Positions 51,371 through 63,889 of a stretch of 64,000 nucleotides of DNA are shown here, piece after piece; the stretch's first letter is position 1, and each line of letters opens with the position of its first letter. The notes beneath the pieces were generated by a model. That model did no database searches. It was not told the DNA's origin and saw only the letters and a program-made list of their open reading frames with translations. The translations under genes were made by a program, and so were the position numbers. The stretch covers positions 225,631,882 to 225,695,881 of the forward strand of contig NC_073746.1 in the NCBI RefSeq assembly GCF_029784135.1, in the 5' to 3' direction. Origin of the DNA: Toxorhynchites rutilus septentrionalis (lineage: Eukaryota > Arthropoda > Insecta > Diptera > Culicidae).

Positions 51371-52675
51371 ATGCTTAACTCAATGGTAGGTTCGCCTAGC
51401 ATATGGAACAGTTCCAGTCCCTTGAGTTGGGACTCTACATTAGGCTTCAGGCCAGAAGCTTATGATGCAACCGCTAACACCTTTTGTTCACACCCTGCCG
51501 GAAGTCCATCATACCAAGTTGACTCACAACAAATGTACTATCCTGTATATTCACCATTCTCACTCCATCAGTCCTATCCATATTATCAGTATCCGTCAAC
51601 AGCTTACTACAGTGACCTAGCCAGCAACATGTGTTTTGGATCGCCTATGCTGTATCATGGTTGGTACGGAATGCCCTACGAGCCTCAATTGGAGGATAGT
51701 TCTCCCCCCGCAAATGGACGCCGAAGGTGTACCCGTTGTATTTGTCCGAACTGTACCAACGAACTTTCTGGTTTGCCCCCGGTTGTTGGTCCGGACGAGA
51801 AAGGTAGACGACTACACATTTGTCACTATCCAGGTTGTAAAAAGTTTTACAACAAAACTAGTCACCTGTACGCACATATTCTCATTCACACTGGAGAAAA
51901 ACCATTCCCTTGCGATTGGGCAAACTGTGGCAAACGTTTCGTTCGTTCGGATGAGTTGCAAAGACACTATCGGACGCACACAGGCGAAAAGACTTATGCG
52001 TGCCCCAAGTGTCCCAAAAAGTTCTCCAGAAGGGATCATCGCGTTAAGCATGAGAAATCTCACGATAACAAAGCGAAGAGAGAGGCCAGGAAAACTGAAA
52101 AGATGAAGGCGATGAAGGATGCGAAGCAGGATAAAAACAAACAGAACAAGAAGAATGTTCAGTTGACGGAGGCTGAAAATCAACCGGTAAAAATCAGTGT
52201 AATGCAAGAAAAATGTTGTGAAAATAAGACGCCCGAAGTAGAGAGTTCGGAAAAAGAGCTTAATGTCGTACTGAATGAACACGTGGATAATCAAATCATA
52301 ACTTTGAACCATCATGAAAGCAATAAAGCACTCGGGGAAGCAAACATCGTATCATCAGAAGAACGATGCAGCCAGAGTTATCAGGAAAACTATCAAAATA
52401 TTCAGCATGCGCAAAGCACAAGAAAGAATTACACAGTGCAATCGATAATGTATGGGAACAGAGAGCAGGATTATCCCAGGCAGCTTGATTTTGGACCAGT
52501 TTCAATTCCATCAAGTACAAACACACAGTCTGAGTCGGTTGCTGTCAGTTATCCCTACTTGAACGGCGTTTATGATCGTACTAATCCTACCAGTGAGCCA
52601 AACTTGACAGCCTCGATGAACAATTTTATGATGCATAATTACGCATCCTATGGCTATCCTCCCCAACTGCAGTAA
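51371..52675 (+). CDS. Sp/Buttonhead-type C2H2 zinc-finger transcription factor, intronless
   Basis: 434 codons. Residues 1-115 are rich in Tyr, Ser and Pro (activation-domain-like). A Btd box, [12 protein letters not shown], lies at 117-128, and three C2H2 fingers follow at 151-173, 181-203 and 211-231. The helices [16 protein letters not shown] and RRDHRVKH keep the DNA-contacting residues of Sp factors (KHA, RER, RHK), so GC/GT-box binding in the nucleus is expected. In finger 3 the conserved core Leu is Arg224. A lysine-rich tail (232-265) and an acidic/Asn-rich C-terminus follow. The start at 51371 is the first ATG after an initiator-like TCAGTT; codon 5 is an alternative. The fingers lie mid-protein, whereas many Sp proteins have them near the C-terminus. 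No intron is needed. It could be an ancient retrocopy or a dipteran btd/Sp paralogue; I cannot say which. Confidence 0.9.
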   Translation: MLNSMVGSPSIWNSSSPLSWDSTLGFRPEAYDATANTFCSHPAGSPSYQVDSQQMYYPVYSPFSLHQSYPYYQYPSTAYYSDLASNMCFGSPMLYHGWYGMPYEPQLEDSSPPANGRRRCTRCICPNCTNELSGLPPVVGPDEKGRRLHICHYPGCKKFYNKTSHLYAHILIHTGEKPFPCDWANCGKRFVRSDELQRHYRTHTGEKTYACPKCPKKFSRRDHRVKHEKSHDNKAKREARKTEKMKAMKDAKQDKNKQNKKNVQLTEAENQPVKISVMQEKCCENKTPEVESSEKELNVVLNEHVDNQIITLNHHESNKALGEANIVSSEERCSQSYQENYQNIQHAQSTRKNYTVQSIMYGNREQDYPRQLDFGPVSIPSSTNTQSESVAVSYPYLNGVYDRTNPTSEPNLTASMNNFMMHNYASYGYPPQLQ

Positions 52676-52874
52676 CAACACTAGCTATGTTAAAACATTA
52701 TTCTGTTTGTACAGACTTATATGGAAGTGTATGTCACTTTTAATGTATACAATGTTAATCAATTTTGCTAACTTATGGTTTGTGAATGTTAGGAGAAGGA
52801 AGAAGGGATACGAAAAAATGAGTCATCTAATACAAATGATTTAATAATTTCTTAGACTCTACGATAAAATTGTA

Positions 52875-52880
52875 AATAAA
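52875..52880 (+). terminator. Polyadenylation signal AATAAA of the Sp-like gene
   Basis: AATAAA 200 bp downstream of the stop codon, followed by a T/G-rich stretch (GTTTTGTTG). A plausible 3' end for the single-exon transcript. Confidence 0.5.
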
Positions 52881-55430
52881 CAGAATGTTTTGTTGTAAAA
52901 TGTAATGTTATTTTTTATTTTTGCTCTTGAATTGGTACGATTCTGAACCATTTCAACATTTATCATGATCTCAACTTAGTTTTTGATGTACGACTACATC
53001 TTACATTAAGGGTGCTAAATCAGAAAACAGATCACGTTTTTATGAAATAAAGTTAACGTTAATAACTATTTTTGTTGCAATGTGAAAACATGTGAATAGC
53101 ACACCTTCGATACTTCTAATTGCCATTCGTATTGCCGTATTCGTATTCGTGGTTTTGACCGAGAGTCGAGAAACGATTTTTCACAAACGGTTATACTCGC
53201 GATGTTTCATTTCAATCGCTGCAACTGTGTGCATCTGTTAGATGCGTGTTTGATGCTTGATGAATGACGATGCACGGAGATGCCTCTCTATTTCAGTGCA
53301 ATGTGTGTATCGATATAAAAAAAAACAAATTGTGACATATGACTAATTAGTGTAATATAAATATAAAGGCAAGAAAGAATCGTCGCTTCTCGAAATGATT
53401 CTACAAAACCACGCATAACATTAAACCTTTCGACGTATTCGCAAATAATAACCGAACTGATAAACCAACAAATTAAAAAAAGATTGCGTAGTCCTACGTC
53501 CTAAGCGGTCGTGTCTCGGATACAACCCCTCGAATTTTTTCTTAGGCGTTCGAAAGCCAATTTTATGATCCTTATTTTGTTATTATGTCATTTTACCCGT
53601 ATGAATATTCTATTTAACTAATACCAATTCGTTCGTAAATAGTTTCTCCCTTAAAGTTAACTCTTAGACTTGAGACAGTCTGTTGAAAACTCGCTGGCTG
53701 GAGCGAGCCTATAAGGAAACTTTAAAACTCATTCGCCTTGGAAAAGGTCAATTAGAAGATTAATCAATGGAGGGCCTTCAGGTTAGTTCCATTATCATTC
53801 TATCAGTACTCTGGAGCACCTTGATTTCACGCTGAGAACCCTTTTCAGTTGCTTTTGTATCTAATAGATTTCAGACATCTATCTTCTCTTGTTACGAATA
53901 ATATTGAGCTTTGTGACCATATCACGAGCTGAGATCACGTTTTGTTTAGCAAAAGTATGCTTAATTGTACTGTCCAACTTTGGGTTCGTCGGTCCTTGTT
54001 GAGTCCCCTTTTAGGTAGCTATTCGAAGGAGATCTAATCTTCGCATTTTTTTGACAAAATTTCCTTTATTCGTCAGCTTCTTACATCTCATGAATAGAGT
54101 ATGATTTTCGCGAAATGGTCCGATGTTTTCAGGAGAAATCTTTCCTATTTTGCAATAGGCCCGTGCAACGTATGATTGTTTCGCGATAACTTCGATATCT
54201 GTACATAGAAAACATAATGCAGACAATTACGATTTTTTTGTGAACAGCAGTTAAATCAATGTTTATGATTACCTTCTGGTACAGTATCTATTAGCTGTGG
54301 CAGTAATTCAATAAGCAAAACTCTTAGCTCAAACTCATTTTTGATTCTCATAGTGAGTGAAAAGTGATTAAAGAAACCCATAAGTTATAGGGAACGTCAA
54401 CTATTGCGCACACTAGCGATGTAGTAGCACTCAGGTCAAAATATGTATGCAATACCATCAATCCAATGACTTAATCTATATCGATCCCCTGTTCAAGCAG
54501 ACGATGACAAACTCCGGGATTCAAAAGTTTGCAGCTCATGCCACCTCGAAATAGAACTTGTGGTTTGCCCCCCACAGGCGGTAGTGAACCCTAACACGGC
54601 AAATACCGCACTCTCCAATTTCCAACCTCACAATCAGATTCCGCAAAATAGCAGTTCTACGTGTGTTCGGACGAGTTCTTCGGCGAGCAGGAGTGTATCC
54701 TTTGCGCCCACTCGCCTTGCTGATGCCCACAGCTAGAAGTGACCAGAAATTGGCAAACAAGAAAATGCAAACCACATTTTGCTACTCAAACACGTTAAAT
54801 ATACATTTCTTTCATTGTGTGCACGAGACGACGATGCTGTCAGGATACGGAATATGTCGTATGTGCCTTCAATTGGGACGGAACGCCCTCATGTTGCGAG
54901 TGGATGTGGCTTGCATTTTAGCCGGGGAGGCGAATGTGTGTCTTCTACGCTGGAAATTGACACTCTTTGCGGCACCGGATAATGCAGTCCAGTGGTATCA
55001 GGTAATTCTCGGAAATAGAACTAAGTTTCAATTGGAGCGTAGTCTATGAGGCCAATCTCTGCATCAAATTCGTGTTTCTCAGGTTGATTCTTCTCTGCGG
55101 TAATTTTCACATTGTCATTGTCATTTCTTTGTGACTGTAACTGTAATAAGTATGACAAAATAATTATAACGAATAGTTAATCACTAACTGATTATTCTCT
55201 ATCGAGTTGAATATGACTTTGCTGAGCCCTGCTCAGCATAAACAAAAGTTATCACCCATGCTTGATGAAAGACTTAATGGAATACTCCATGTATTGCGGC
55301 AAAGAGCATTGTTTTATATGTTTTAGCAGAAGGATAAAAGGCGCAAGACGCCAAACTAGTTATTTTTGTGATACGTGAGTAAAAGAAAAAAAAAATAATT
55401 GAATAAAATTTTGGAGTTGCAAGCTGCTTA
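52881..55430. other. Region without a recognised gene
   Basis: AT-rich DNA. Open frames at 54536-54775 (minus) and 54663-55049 (plus) overlap each other and show no motif I recognise. TGCTGAGCCCTGCTCAGCA at about 55212 is a short imperfect palindrome. Confidence 0.35.
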
Positions 55431-55489
55431 AAACGAAAGTTGCTTCTTTGAAAATCAGTTTGAACTTAGCCATTCATCCGAAGCTGCCG

Positions 55490-57960
55490 AGAAGATTGTG
55501 TCAGCTGTTTGCGATCGAATCACTCAGAAAAGAATATGGTGTTTTGTGAGCTGTGTCAAAACTGGTATCACTCCGAATGTGTCGGTGTTACGAATGCGGT
55601 AAAGGATTCATCGTGGATGTGGAGCAAGAATTGAAAAGGCTCGAAGAAGTGAAAAGGATTCAACAGCTGGTTATGGAGAAGGAAAGAGTCCTGCATAAAA
55701 AGCACATAGAGGAAAAGGAAATGCTGATGCGATAGGAACTGGAGAAGGAGAAACCTGAAATAGAATTAGAAGAAAATATAGACGACAGCGAATCTAGTGA
55801 GTCGAATGAGCATCACGAATCGGTACTAAGCCGCGCTCGTCAAATCAATCAACAAAGATGTCATCGAGGACCTTCGAAAGCTCAGCTGTCCGCCAGGCAG
55901 TTCCTGTCGAAGAAGTTGCCGGTATTTTCCGGAAAGCTAGAGGACTGGCTGATGTTCATCTGCAGCTACGAGACAATTAGCGAGGCTTTTGGTTTTTCGT
56001 ATGTCGAAACCCAGGCTCGACTACAAGAGTGCTTGAAAGGCTAAGCTATGGAAGCAGTCCGTAGTAAATTCCTACTTTCCGACGCAGTTCCACAGATCAT
56101 TGGAACCCTCCGAATGTTGTATGGTCGGCTTGAGTACCTCTTGGATACGTTTTTGGTGAAGGTGAGAAAGGCGCATTGAGCCCCGCATTGTTCTTGCTGC
56201 GCTTTCCATTTAGCCCGCAACGAGATCATTTGCACAATATCAGTGTCGGTCTCCGCTCCCAAAGAAATTTATTGTACAAGTAGAAAATAGTAAGAAATTC
56301 CACTATAAATTAGTCACACATCGTAAAACATCAGAAAACAAACCATTTTTTTTATTTATTTCCTTATTTGGTAACTTCTGTCACAGTGATCAACGTTTTT
56401 CTAACGTAAAGTTCAATGTCAGTCCATATGGACTGACACGGGGCTCAACATGTTAACAACGGCAACCAATTTCAGGACGATTGTCCACCAGCTTGCGAAT
56501 CATCTGGAAACGATGAAACTTACTTCTCACCTGTTGAATCCCATGCTGATTGAGGAGATCACTGAAAAGTTACCCGCAAGTACACGGCTTGATCAAAGAT
56601 TCCGATATCGTGTTGTTACGATTCGAGCTTTAGCCAACTTTAAGTCTGAAATCGTGGAAGATGTCACCGAAGTGACGTCATATAGTGAAGTACCTGTAGT
56701 TTTAGACCACGGTAATTGAAAGCCCAAAGGGAAGGATAAAGAGTACGAAGGTTTCCTCCATTTCCTCCACAGTGGACAAGAAAACACCAACCAAACTCAG
56801 CCGCCGAAGGAAAGAAAGCCGTGTAAGATTTGCGACTCTACTGATCACCGAGTAAGAAACTGTGCAGCTTTTCGGCAGCTTATATCGGCAGCTCCGTAAC
56901 ATATCGTTTGGAAACGGTGCGCAAATGGCAGTTTTGCTTGATGTGTTTCAATGAGCATAGAAACGCCTGCTGCAAGCCGAATTTTCGCTGTAAAATCGGA
57001 ACACGCAGATAGTCTCACGATCCTCTACTCCACTCATCAGGAATGGAGTCGAGATTGAACTGCAGTTTTCACTCGATTCATCGCAAGCAATCGGTGATTT
57101 TCCGAATGATTCCGGTCACGTTGTACTGGGGTAATCATACTTTGAACACAGTGACTTTACCGGACAAGGGGTCGTTCTACACATTGGTGAAGAAGTCAGT
57201 GGCTAGCGCTCTCGGAGCGAAGTTTACATGTGGTCACGGAGACAAACGTGGGAAGGCTATGGCTATGCCTTGTTCGTCTTTCCGGCAGCTTCGGGTGAAA
57301 GGTTAAGTTCTGCCTTCAAGCAATCCTAGAGAATAAAACTGTATATTTCGACTCGGGCTTCAAGTTGCCGGTTCCACATAAAAGCAGCTCATACCGTGGA
57401 TTGGCTTGGTTGGATAATATTCGTACCAGGAAACGGCGGTGTTAAATCAAGCATCGTTGTTCATCATGCGTGCAGCAGTGTTTCGAACGAAGACCTCCGC
57501 GATCGGATGAGGAGCCACTACACGTTAGAAGAGTCTGGAATTTCCGTTGCGATGCTTCCGGAAAGCGAAGGGATAAGAGAGCGAAAGACATCCTGACGCA
57601 AACGATGATAAGAGTAGATGATCGTTTGAGACGGGGCTATCATGGAGATATGATAGTCTGTGTTTCCCCGACAGCTATTCTACGGCTGTGAGAAGGCTCA
57701 AGTGTTTAGAGAGATGTTTAATGAAGAACAATGAACTGTACGAAAAAGTATGGTGCATGGTCTCCGAGTACCTAACCAAGGGATAAGCGCAAAAAGCTTC
57801 AGTGTCAGATCTAGCAGAGACTAACCAGAGTAAGGTATGGTATTTGCTGTTGAACGTGGTAATCAACCCAAAGTAACCGGATAAAGTCTACCTAGTGAGG
57901 GACGCAGCTTTCCCTTAATTCAAAACTCCTGAAGTGTTCCGAGATGCTGACTGGGCCTCC
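55490..57960 (+). pseudogene. Decayed BEL/Pao LTR retrotransposon, gag to start of RT
   Basis: Collinear relics in several frames. Near 55532 MVFCELCQNWYHSECVGV is the PHD-like finger at the start of mosquito BEL/Pao gag. A charged coiled-coil follows, then LSARQFLSKKLPVFSGKLED (about 55890) and LQECLKG, the gag core. NFRTIVHQLANHL lies near 56470. KPCKICDSTDHRVRNC near 56816 is a zinc knuckle. FRMIPVTLYWGN near 57100 is the protease region, with the active site changed (LPDKGSFYTLV). AVRRLKCLERC-like and VVINPK-like pieces of the pol N-terminus run from about 57685 to 57960. Many stops and frameshifts are present, and no LTR is identified. A MITE splits gag at 56176-56448. Confidence 0.7.
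56176..56448. mobile_element. MITE inserted in the BEL/Pao gag
   Basis: 273 bp with a perfect 10-bp terminal inverted repeat TTGAGCCCCG, lying between two halves of recognisable gag. Near its right end is a perfect 20-bp palindrome, GTCAGTCCATATGGACTGAC (56418-56437). No coding capacity; the target duplication is unclear (possibly CAT). Confidence 0.6.
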
Positions 57961-59757
57961 AGCAGTCATTTGTGAGTTTCGCGAAAAATGTAGGTTTTTG
58001 GGGCAGAACAGATACTGAAGTGCAGGTGAGGTATCTGTGAGAATCCAGCCAGCGCTCCGGAGGTGTTTATTGTGGTCGTTGCTTCTTTTGGGGCGACCGG
58101 CCCACAATGGTCCGTCCAGTTTGTAATGCATATGAATGCAAGGGAGTTGATTTGAGATGATTTTCTCAAGAGAATGGGAGTGGAGGAGTAATATGAGGAA
58201 AGAGTAGAGTTTACCAAGGGCCTTTTTGCAGACTAGAAACGAATGAACTGAAGAAGTTTACAGTCTCTTTAATTAAACAAGGAAAGGAAGGAAAGGCAAA
58301 CTTTCAGTATCGTTCTAGATATTAAACAATGAATATCGCTTGTTCTTCCTTGTTTTGCGCCATCACATGTCTTCGTTTCGGACTGAGCTGTGGACGCGAC
58401 CAAATTACTCACTCGCTGATGTATATGGCATTGCAATCATTGCATCAAACTGACGCCATTGCATTAATGTTTTGAGCTACACAATTGTGTGGGAAATCAT
58501 CAAGTTAGGCTATCGTCAGCTCACCAAGAAAATAAATGTTCTGGAAAGTGTTTTCTAAGAGTAAAAAAGGAGCACATGAAGGAGAGCAATATCTAACTCG
58601 GTCTTGGCCGTGCATGTGGCAAGGTATGCGGAAAGCTTATTTATCTTTTGTTTCGCACGCTCGTATCAATCTTATATTGCTGTACCATGTATATTATACA
58701 AATGCTTACCAGCATTGGAGAGTCATGACATTTTCTGTTTTGTTATGTCTCATTTAATGTCATAAATCGAGATGACAAAACATGAGATCAGAATCAATTT
58801 TGGGTGTAGGAAAACTCTCTCCACAAAGGATGACAGCTAAGCTAATCTAGACTGGCAATATTAACAGAAAACGTTTCTGTTGAGAAGAGCGCAAAACAGA
58901 GATAAGATAATTTAGTTGGTTCAAGCCATCGATAAAAGACACCAACGAAGCCCGTATAATGACGGAAAACAAGCGATGTTAGCTGCTTCGAATGAAGAAA
59001 AAGTATGAATATTTACCTCAGCAGAGATCCATTATTCATACCCTAGCGCAAATATTCCTCTTCCGCTACCTTCCTCTTAGTTTATATTTTTTATCGTGGT
59101 TGCATAATTCGCATCACCAAACAATCGTCCATCATAACATCAAAAAATTATGCTTCACTATGCTACAAGATGCAACACTTGACAGGGCCAATGCACACGG
59201 GAGGAGATACAAATGGGTTTTCAGCGTAGTGAAGATGCTATTTGTACATACGAGTTAAGAAGCACACACTTACTCACACAGAGCCATATATCGATGGCTT
59301 GAAGCAACTAAATATACACACACTTATCTCCGCTCTGCGTTCTTCTCAACAGAATCCCTTTCTATTAATATTTCCGGTCTTGATTAGCCTTGCTTTCATC
59401 CTTGGTGGAGATAGTAGTTCTACGTCAAAAATTAAAAATGTTTGCAAAGCCTTTACAAACGTACAATAACTGCAATCACTTTTGCGAAATATGTTCGTGA
59501 ATTAGCAATGTTTCAACATGTTCTCATCTGCACTCTGTAGCAATAATATACAGAATGAAAGAAATCAGAACATTTAAAGCACGTTTCCATAAGATAATTG
59601 ATCTGAACAGATCTGACCCCACTGTTTCGCTGTCTCCAAACGAGTCAGCCCCATTGTGTTTGTATGCTCCATAAATGTGTGGCCATCAATCTGGTTTTTT
59701 TTCCTTTTTCTCCACATAAATCGCCATCATTTATTCAACGTGCATTTATCCCTCATT
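57961..59757. other. Region without a recognised gene
   Basis: Mixed composition, with no open frame above about 90 codons and no motif I recognise. Possibly the remaining decayed 3' part of the BEL/Pao element at first; I cannot support that by motif. Confidence 0.3.
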
Positions 59758-60339
59758 TTATTCACACTTTATACCGATGGGAACTAACTTTAGAGACCGG
59801 TCCCAGTTCTGCAGTGCCGGTCCGTTGCAATTCGTAATCTTGTCACATACTTCCTTCCACTTTTCCCAGGCATTGATTTCTCTAGCGAACGAATGAGTCC
59901 GGAGTGGTGGAGGTTCATCAGAACTCGATAACCGTGCATCGAGTGCAGGTTCTGTCTGGGAAGCAAGTAAGACAGCCGACGGAGTCCCTGTCAAGACGTT
60001 TGCAATCACGTCATCAACAGCGTCCATCGTTCAGTTGTCGTTGTCGACTGCCTCGACTGGTCCGTGTCGGTGACCAATACTCTTCCCATCTGGCCACTGC
60101 GGAGAAGGAAATGGAAACGATAATGCTGCGCGTTGCACTCGTAAATTAAGCATTGCATCAGTCAGCAGACCGTACGCCATCGCCACTTGACTGTCATTGT
60201 TGGGCGATTCGAGGGAGAAAATTTCCTCCTCTTCGTTAGAGGAAATTCTTCCGCACCCTTCGAATTTTACGCGAACTTCGCTTCGGGCAGAGCGGTAGTC
60301 AGCTATATTTTTTTTTCTGTCCGCGGGGAAATCTAGTGT
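59758..60339 (-). other. Coding-like frame split by a single TGA, hypothetical
   Basis: Read on the minus strand, 102 sense codons (60339-60034) follow a TAG at 60340-60342. They end in TGA (60031-60033) and continue in the same frame, one codon before an ATG at 60027, for 89 codons to TAA at 59758. The two halves look like protein by composition (SSNEEEEIFSLES in the first; FAREINAWEKWKEVCDKITN in the second). I recognise no family. Possible acceptor-like AG sites lie near 60300. It may be an exon of a host gene, a stop-readthrough site, or a decayed gene. The second half alone is a complete small ORF. Confidence 0.3.
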
Positions 60340-62689
60340 CTATTTTCGGACAGACCTTGAATGTGAAGGCGCGCAGAATGGCAAGTAGACGGTGGCATTC
60401 CCCCAGTTTCAATGCAGGGGAATGAGCAATTGGCGTGAAATGTGCTGTGAATTTTTGATGGTTGATTAGTATGGCGGAACTGCTGAAATATGTTAAGAAC
60501 TCGATTAGTTGCAGAAATCCTCTAGATGTTTTCGGTTTTTGATCTCTCAATAATTCTGGACGATTTGGCCGGTATCGAATTAGATATTCATGCGGCAAAA
60601 AATAGTCATTCACCGGAAGGAAATGACTATTGCGATTGGGAGTGTGTGGGAAAAAGAAACAAGAGTTTAGAATGTTCTTCTATTATTTTTTATGTTTTAT
60701 CTTATAGGATATTGTGCTTCAATGCTCCTCATCCTCATCAGTTTGTATAAATATTACCCATTTTTTTGGAGGTTGCGTTTTGTTTAATAGGATTTGCTGT
60801 TTCGGTTATCATTTAAAAAATTCGGTTGGTCATACTGTTTACCAAATTTCGCAGAAAAGATTTCTCGACATTTTCATAGCAGTCTTGAACTCATATACAG
60901 TAACATACTGCTTTTCCTCGGCGTAAATCCATTGAACAAAAAGTCACCACCCCCTCGTCCTGAAGTTTTCTTATGGATTCAAGTCCAGGGGATCAATCAA
61001 GCAAATCTATTTCTGGTCACTGATCCACTGCTTCGTGGATCATCCGCCCGCGGATAGTCGAGGTACTACTGTACTCCTATCAATAAAGGAACAAACTTTC
61101 GAAAATCCACGTACCGCAGCAAATAAAGCGCATTTTCCACTCGGTCAACTCAATTGATGCATTTATCGAATAAGGCTTCCTGCTCATTAGTTCCAATTTG
61201 CAACTTTTCTACCGCACTTTCCAGTTTTTCTCTTCATTTTTCCTCGCCTAGTCAGTGCAATTGGTATTTCGAGCATGCGATGCAGATGAAGAGAGACAGC
61301 ATTTCCGCAAGGTGCCGGTGATTATTTTCCATTCAACCGCAGAAAGACCTGTATCTGCACCGATAAATTTCCTTAATTATGCATACAGCCATTCTTTGCC
61401 GTTTTCTTGCACATCCACCCACTCGGGTTCGTGTTCGTATAATGTGGCCGGAAAGCATTGTGGAGAACTAACCGTATTTGCTGACTGCAACCGCATTCTC
61501 TGAACGAGTGATTACCAATAGTTGAGATGATTAAGCGACCTAAATGAGTCTGGGGTGAAGATTAAATCACAGCGGCTATGTCTACCAACTGGTGATCAAC
61601 GATCGAATGCATAAAACCTTTCATCTGATGCTATTAAAGCACTGCTAGACTTTTTATTACCAGCAACAAATATTATTTAGGATATGAGAATCAAAGTGAT
61701 ATTCATCCCACTTACCATCACAGTTATTTGCTCTACAAGGGTCAACAACGAAACAGCTTTCCGTTCGCATTATGCCGGGTGCTTCCAATTCTCACCTAAT
61801 CTCCAGTGAGCCAAAGTGTGATATTGGCTAGATTACCCGAAGCAGACTTTTCTACAATATCACTAAGAGCTTTCTCCTGCAAATAATTATCAAAACACAA
61901 TGCAGTGACATTATCGTTGGAGAACAATGCAGTTATCATTTTCCACATCTATACCATCCCACTGGTTCCGAAGTATTTCTTTGCCGGAGTACTATTATTA
62001 CGGTCAAATGGCTAAAGTGGCACGATATGGACGCAAGAAGGACGAAAAACACCCCCAGAATAAGATCGTTGTAGAGTACCTGGGAAAAAACTTCCTCGTG
62101 GCGAAGCTTGGTTGACACTATGGCAAAAAACAACGTGAGGCAAAAACAAGTACACATGTACCAACACTCTTCCAGAAAAAAAAAAGTTTTTCGCATGCCA
62201 GAGATGCAGGACTTTCGTTTGTGGAAAAACACCGCATATAACAGTAGATCGCAACCAGCGTCAGTTTAATAGCGTCTATATAATGTGATTATGACCTACA
62301 CCAGGGACTGCAACTGTATGCACTCCGGGGACAACTGGGTGGAAAGTTTCGCTATTTTCAGAAAACGCTCGCCAGGGTATGCGACGAAAATGGCGACTGA
62401 TATTGGAGGGTTAGATTGTACTGATTGTCAAAATTATGTTTTCAAGTATATTACTACGGAGAGCTGCGTCAATGAATATCGCATCTCGTGGGAGCTTAGG
62501 CGACAAATTCTAAGCTTTTCATTCGGCGGAAATATCTTGATGCTGATGATGAAGAAAACCATCGCCTCCGACGACGACTGACTGACTGCCGAATCGAAAT
62601 TGCTACTAAAAATTCAAACCATAATACGGACAATGTATACATCTATTACTATCGATACAACTTATTCTATTTAATCGACGCAGCTTTCA
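60340..62689. other. Region without a recognised gene
   Basis: Several open frames of 60-100 codons (for example 61255-61503, 61927-62115 and 62285-62581 on plus) show no motif I recognise. At 61048-61071 CGGATAGTCGAGGTACTACTGTA resembles the end of a pogo/Tigger-type element; a partner near 60897 is too diverged to be sure. Confidence 0.3.
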
Positions 62690-63281
62690 ATGTACAGAAT
62701 GCTTTTACTGAGCGGGCGAGCAATGGACACAGCAACTATATCCCCAAACAAACTCTCAACGTCGACACATCATGCTAACTCATTTCTGGCGAAAGTGTAA
62801 CCCTTGGTGACAACTTAAACTCTTGTCCTCATGTCTTGAGAAAGACTCTTGATTCTCGCCCGAGGTCCGCCAGCAAATGGTGTTCACCATTCAAGCACCC
62901 AACAAAGAATGAGTTTTGTAATGGTAATGGTATTGTATTATAGAGACTTTAAACTTTTTCAGTTCATTCGTCTCTAGCCTTGAGAAAGGCCCTTTGAAAA
63001 CACTACTCTATTTTACTCCAGCGCTACCACCTCCGCCGCCCTCTTGCCTTGAGAAAGGCACTCGATCCCTCGCCGTCCAGCCCGTCCAGCAACGATGTTG
63101 TCCAGTCGGTGTCCACACAAAGAATGGAGTTTTGTATCTTCTACCCTTCTCTTATATAGTCATCATGCTTCAATGCAAAATGATTCTCTGAGCGGCGCGA
63201 GAATGGGAACAGCAACAACATTCCTGAGCAAACTATCAACGTCAACACATCATGCTGCTTATTACCGGCTAAAGTGTGACT
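62690..63281 (+). repeat. Diverged direct repeat, about 480-bp period
   Basis: 62690-62800 and 63172-63281 align clearly (for example CTGAGCGGGCGAGCAATGG against CTGAGCGGCGCGAGAATGGG, then CAACGTCGACACATCATGCT against CAACGTCAACACATCATGCT). Between and after them a CTTGAGAAAGGCCC-like motif recurs (near 62835, 62980 and 63048), and CTTCTACCCTTCT occurs at about 63140 and 63495. It looks like a dispersed or tandem mosquito repeat; no coding is seen. Confidence 0.5.
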
Positions 63282-63889
63282 GAATTTTGTAGAGTTCAGT
63301 CCAGTATTTGATTATAGAGACTTTAAACTTCTGCAGTTCATTCATCTCTAGTCCTGACAAAGGCCCTTGTTGGACAAACTTTCTCGAAACTCCCTCTCCA
63401 TCGCCATCAAAGGACACTTCATTCTCGTTTGACGCTCGTCAGCAAACCGTGTACGCTTTCACAAACATCAAACGACATTCTTGGAATTTGGTATCTTCTA
63501 CCCTTCTTCTATATGGTCGGTGTTAAGTGACAACGAACCAAATTGCAAAATTAAAAATTTTGAGTTATTGATTGCATTAGGTTAAACATTTTGTAAGCTA
63601 CATTCCAAGTTTATCAGATTTGGAAAAGCATGCGTACATCAGGAATAACTTATCGAAACCCCTTATAGCACCAAACTTCAAACTCGCTTTTCTCGAAATC
63701 ATAAAAAATGTCACATGGACTAATTTATTGCTTAGTTCTTTAGTAATGCAAGAATTTATGCTTCATTTGTATCGACCTTTTGGGGCTTATTCTGAGTGGC
63801 AATGAAGGTATGGAAAAAAAATAATCATCGAATTTAAAGAACCGACCATGTACATTTTGTTCATTGGCCCAAAACAGTGATATGTGCAA
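63282..63889. other. Repeat-derived sequence
   Basis: The first part continues the diverged repeat pattern of 62690-63281. 63660-63790 (TTAGTAATGCAAGAATTTATG and TTGTATCGACC) is a diverged relative of the mini-me internal unit at 47740-48500. Confidence 0.35.

Noticed and set aside
51812..52315. 167-codon open frame antisense to the Sp-like gene
   Set aside because: It is the complement of the conserved zinc-finger coding sequence and shows no motif of its own.
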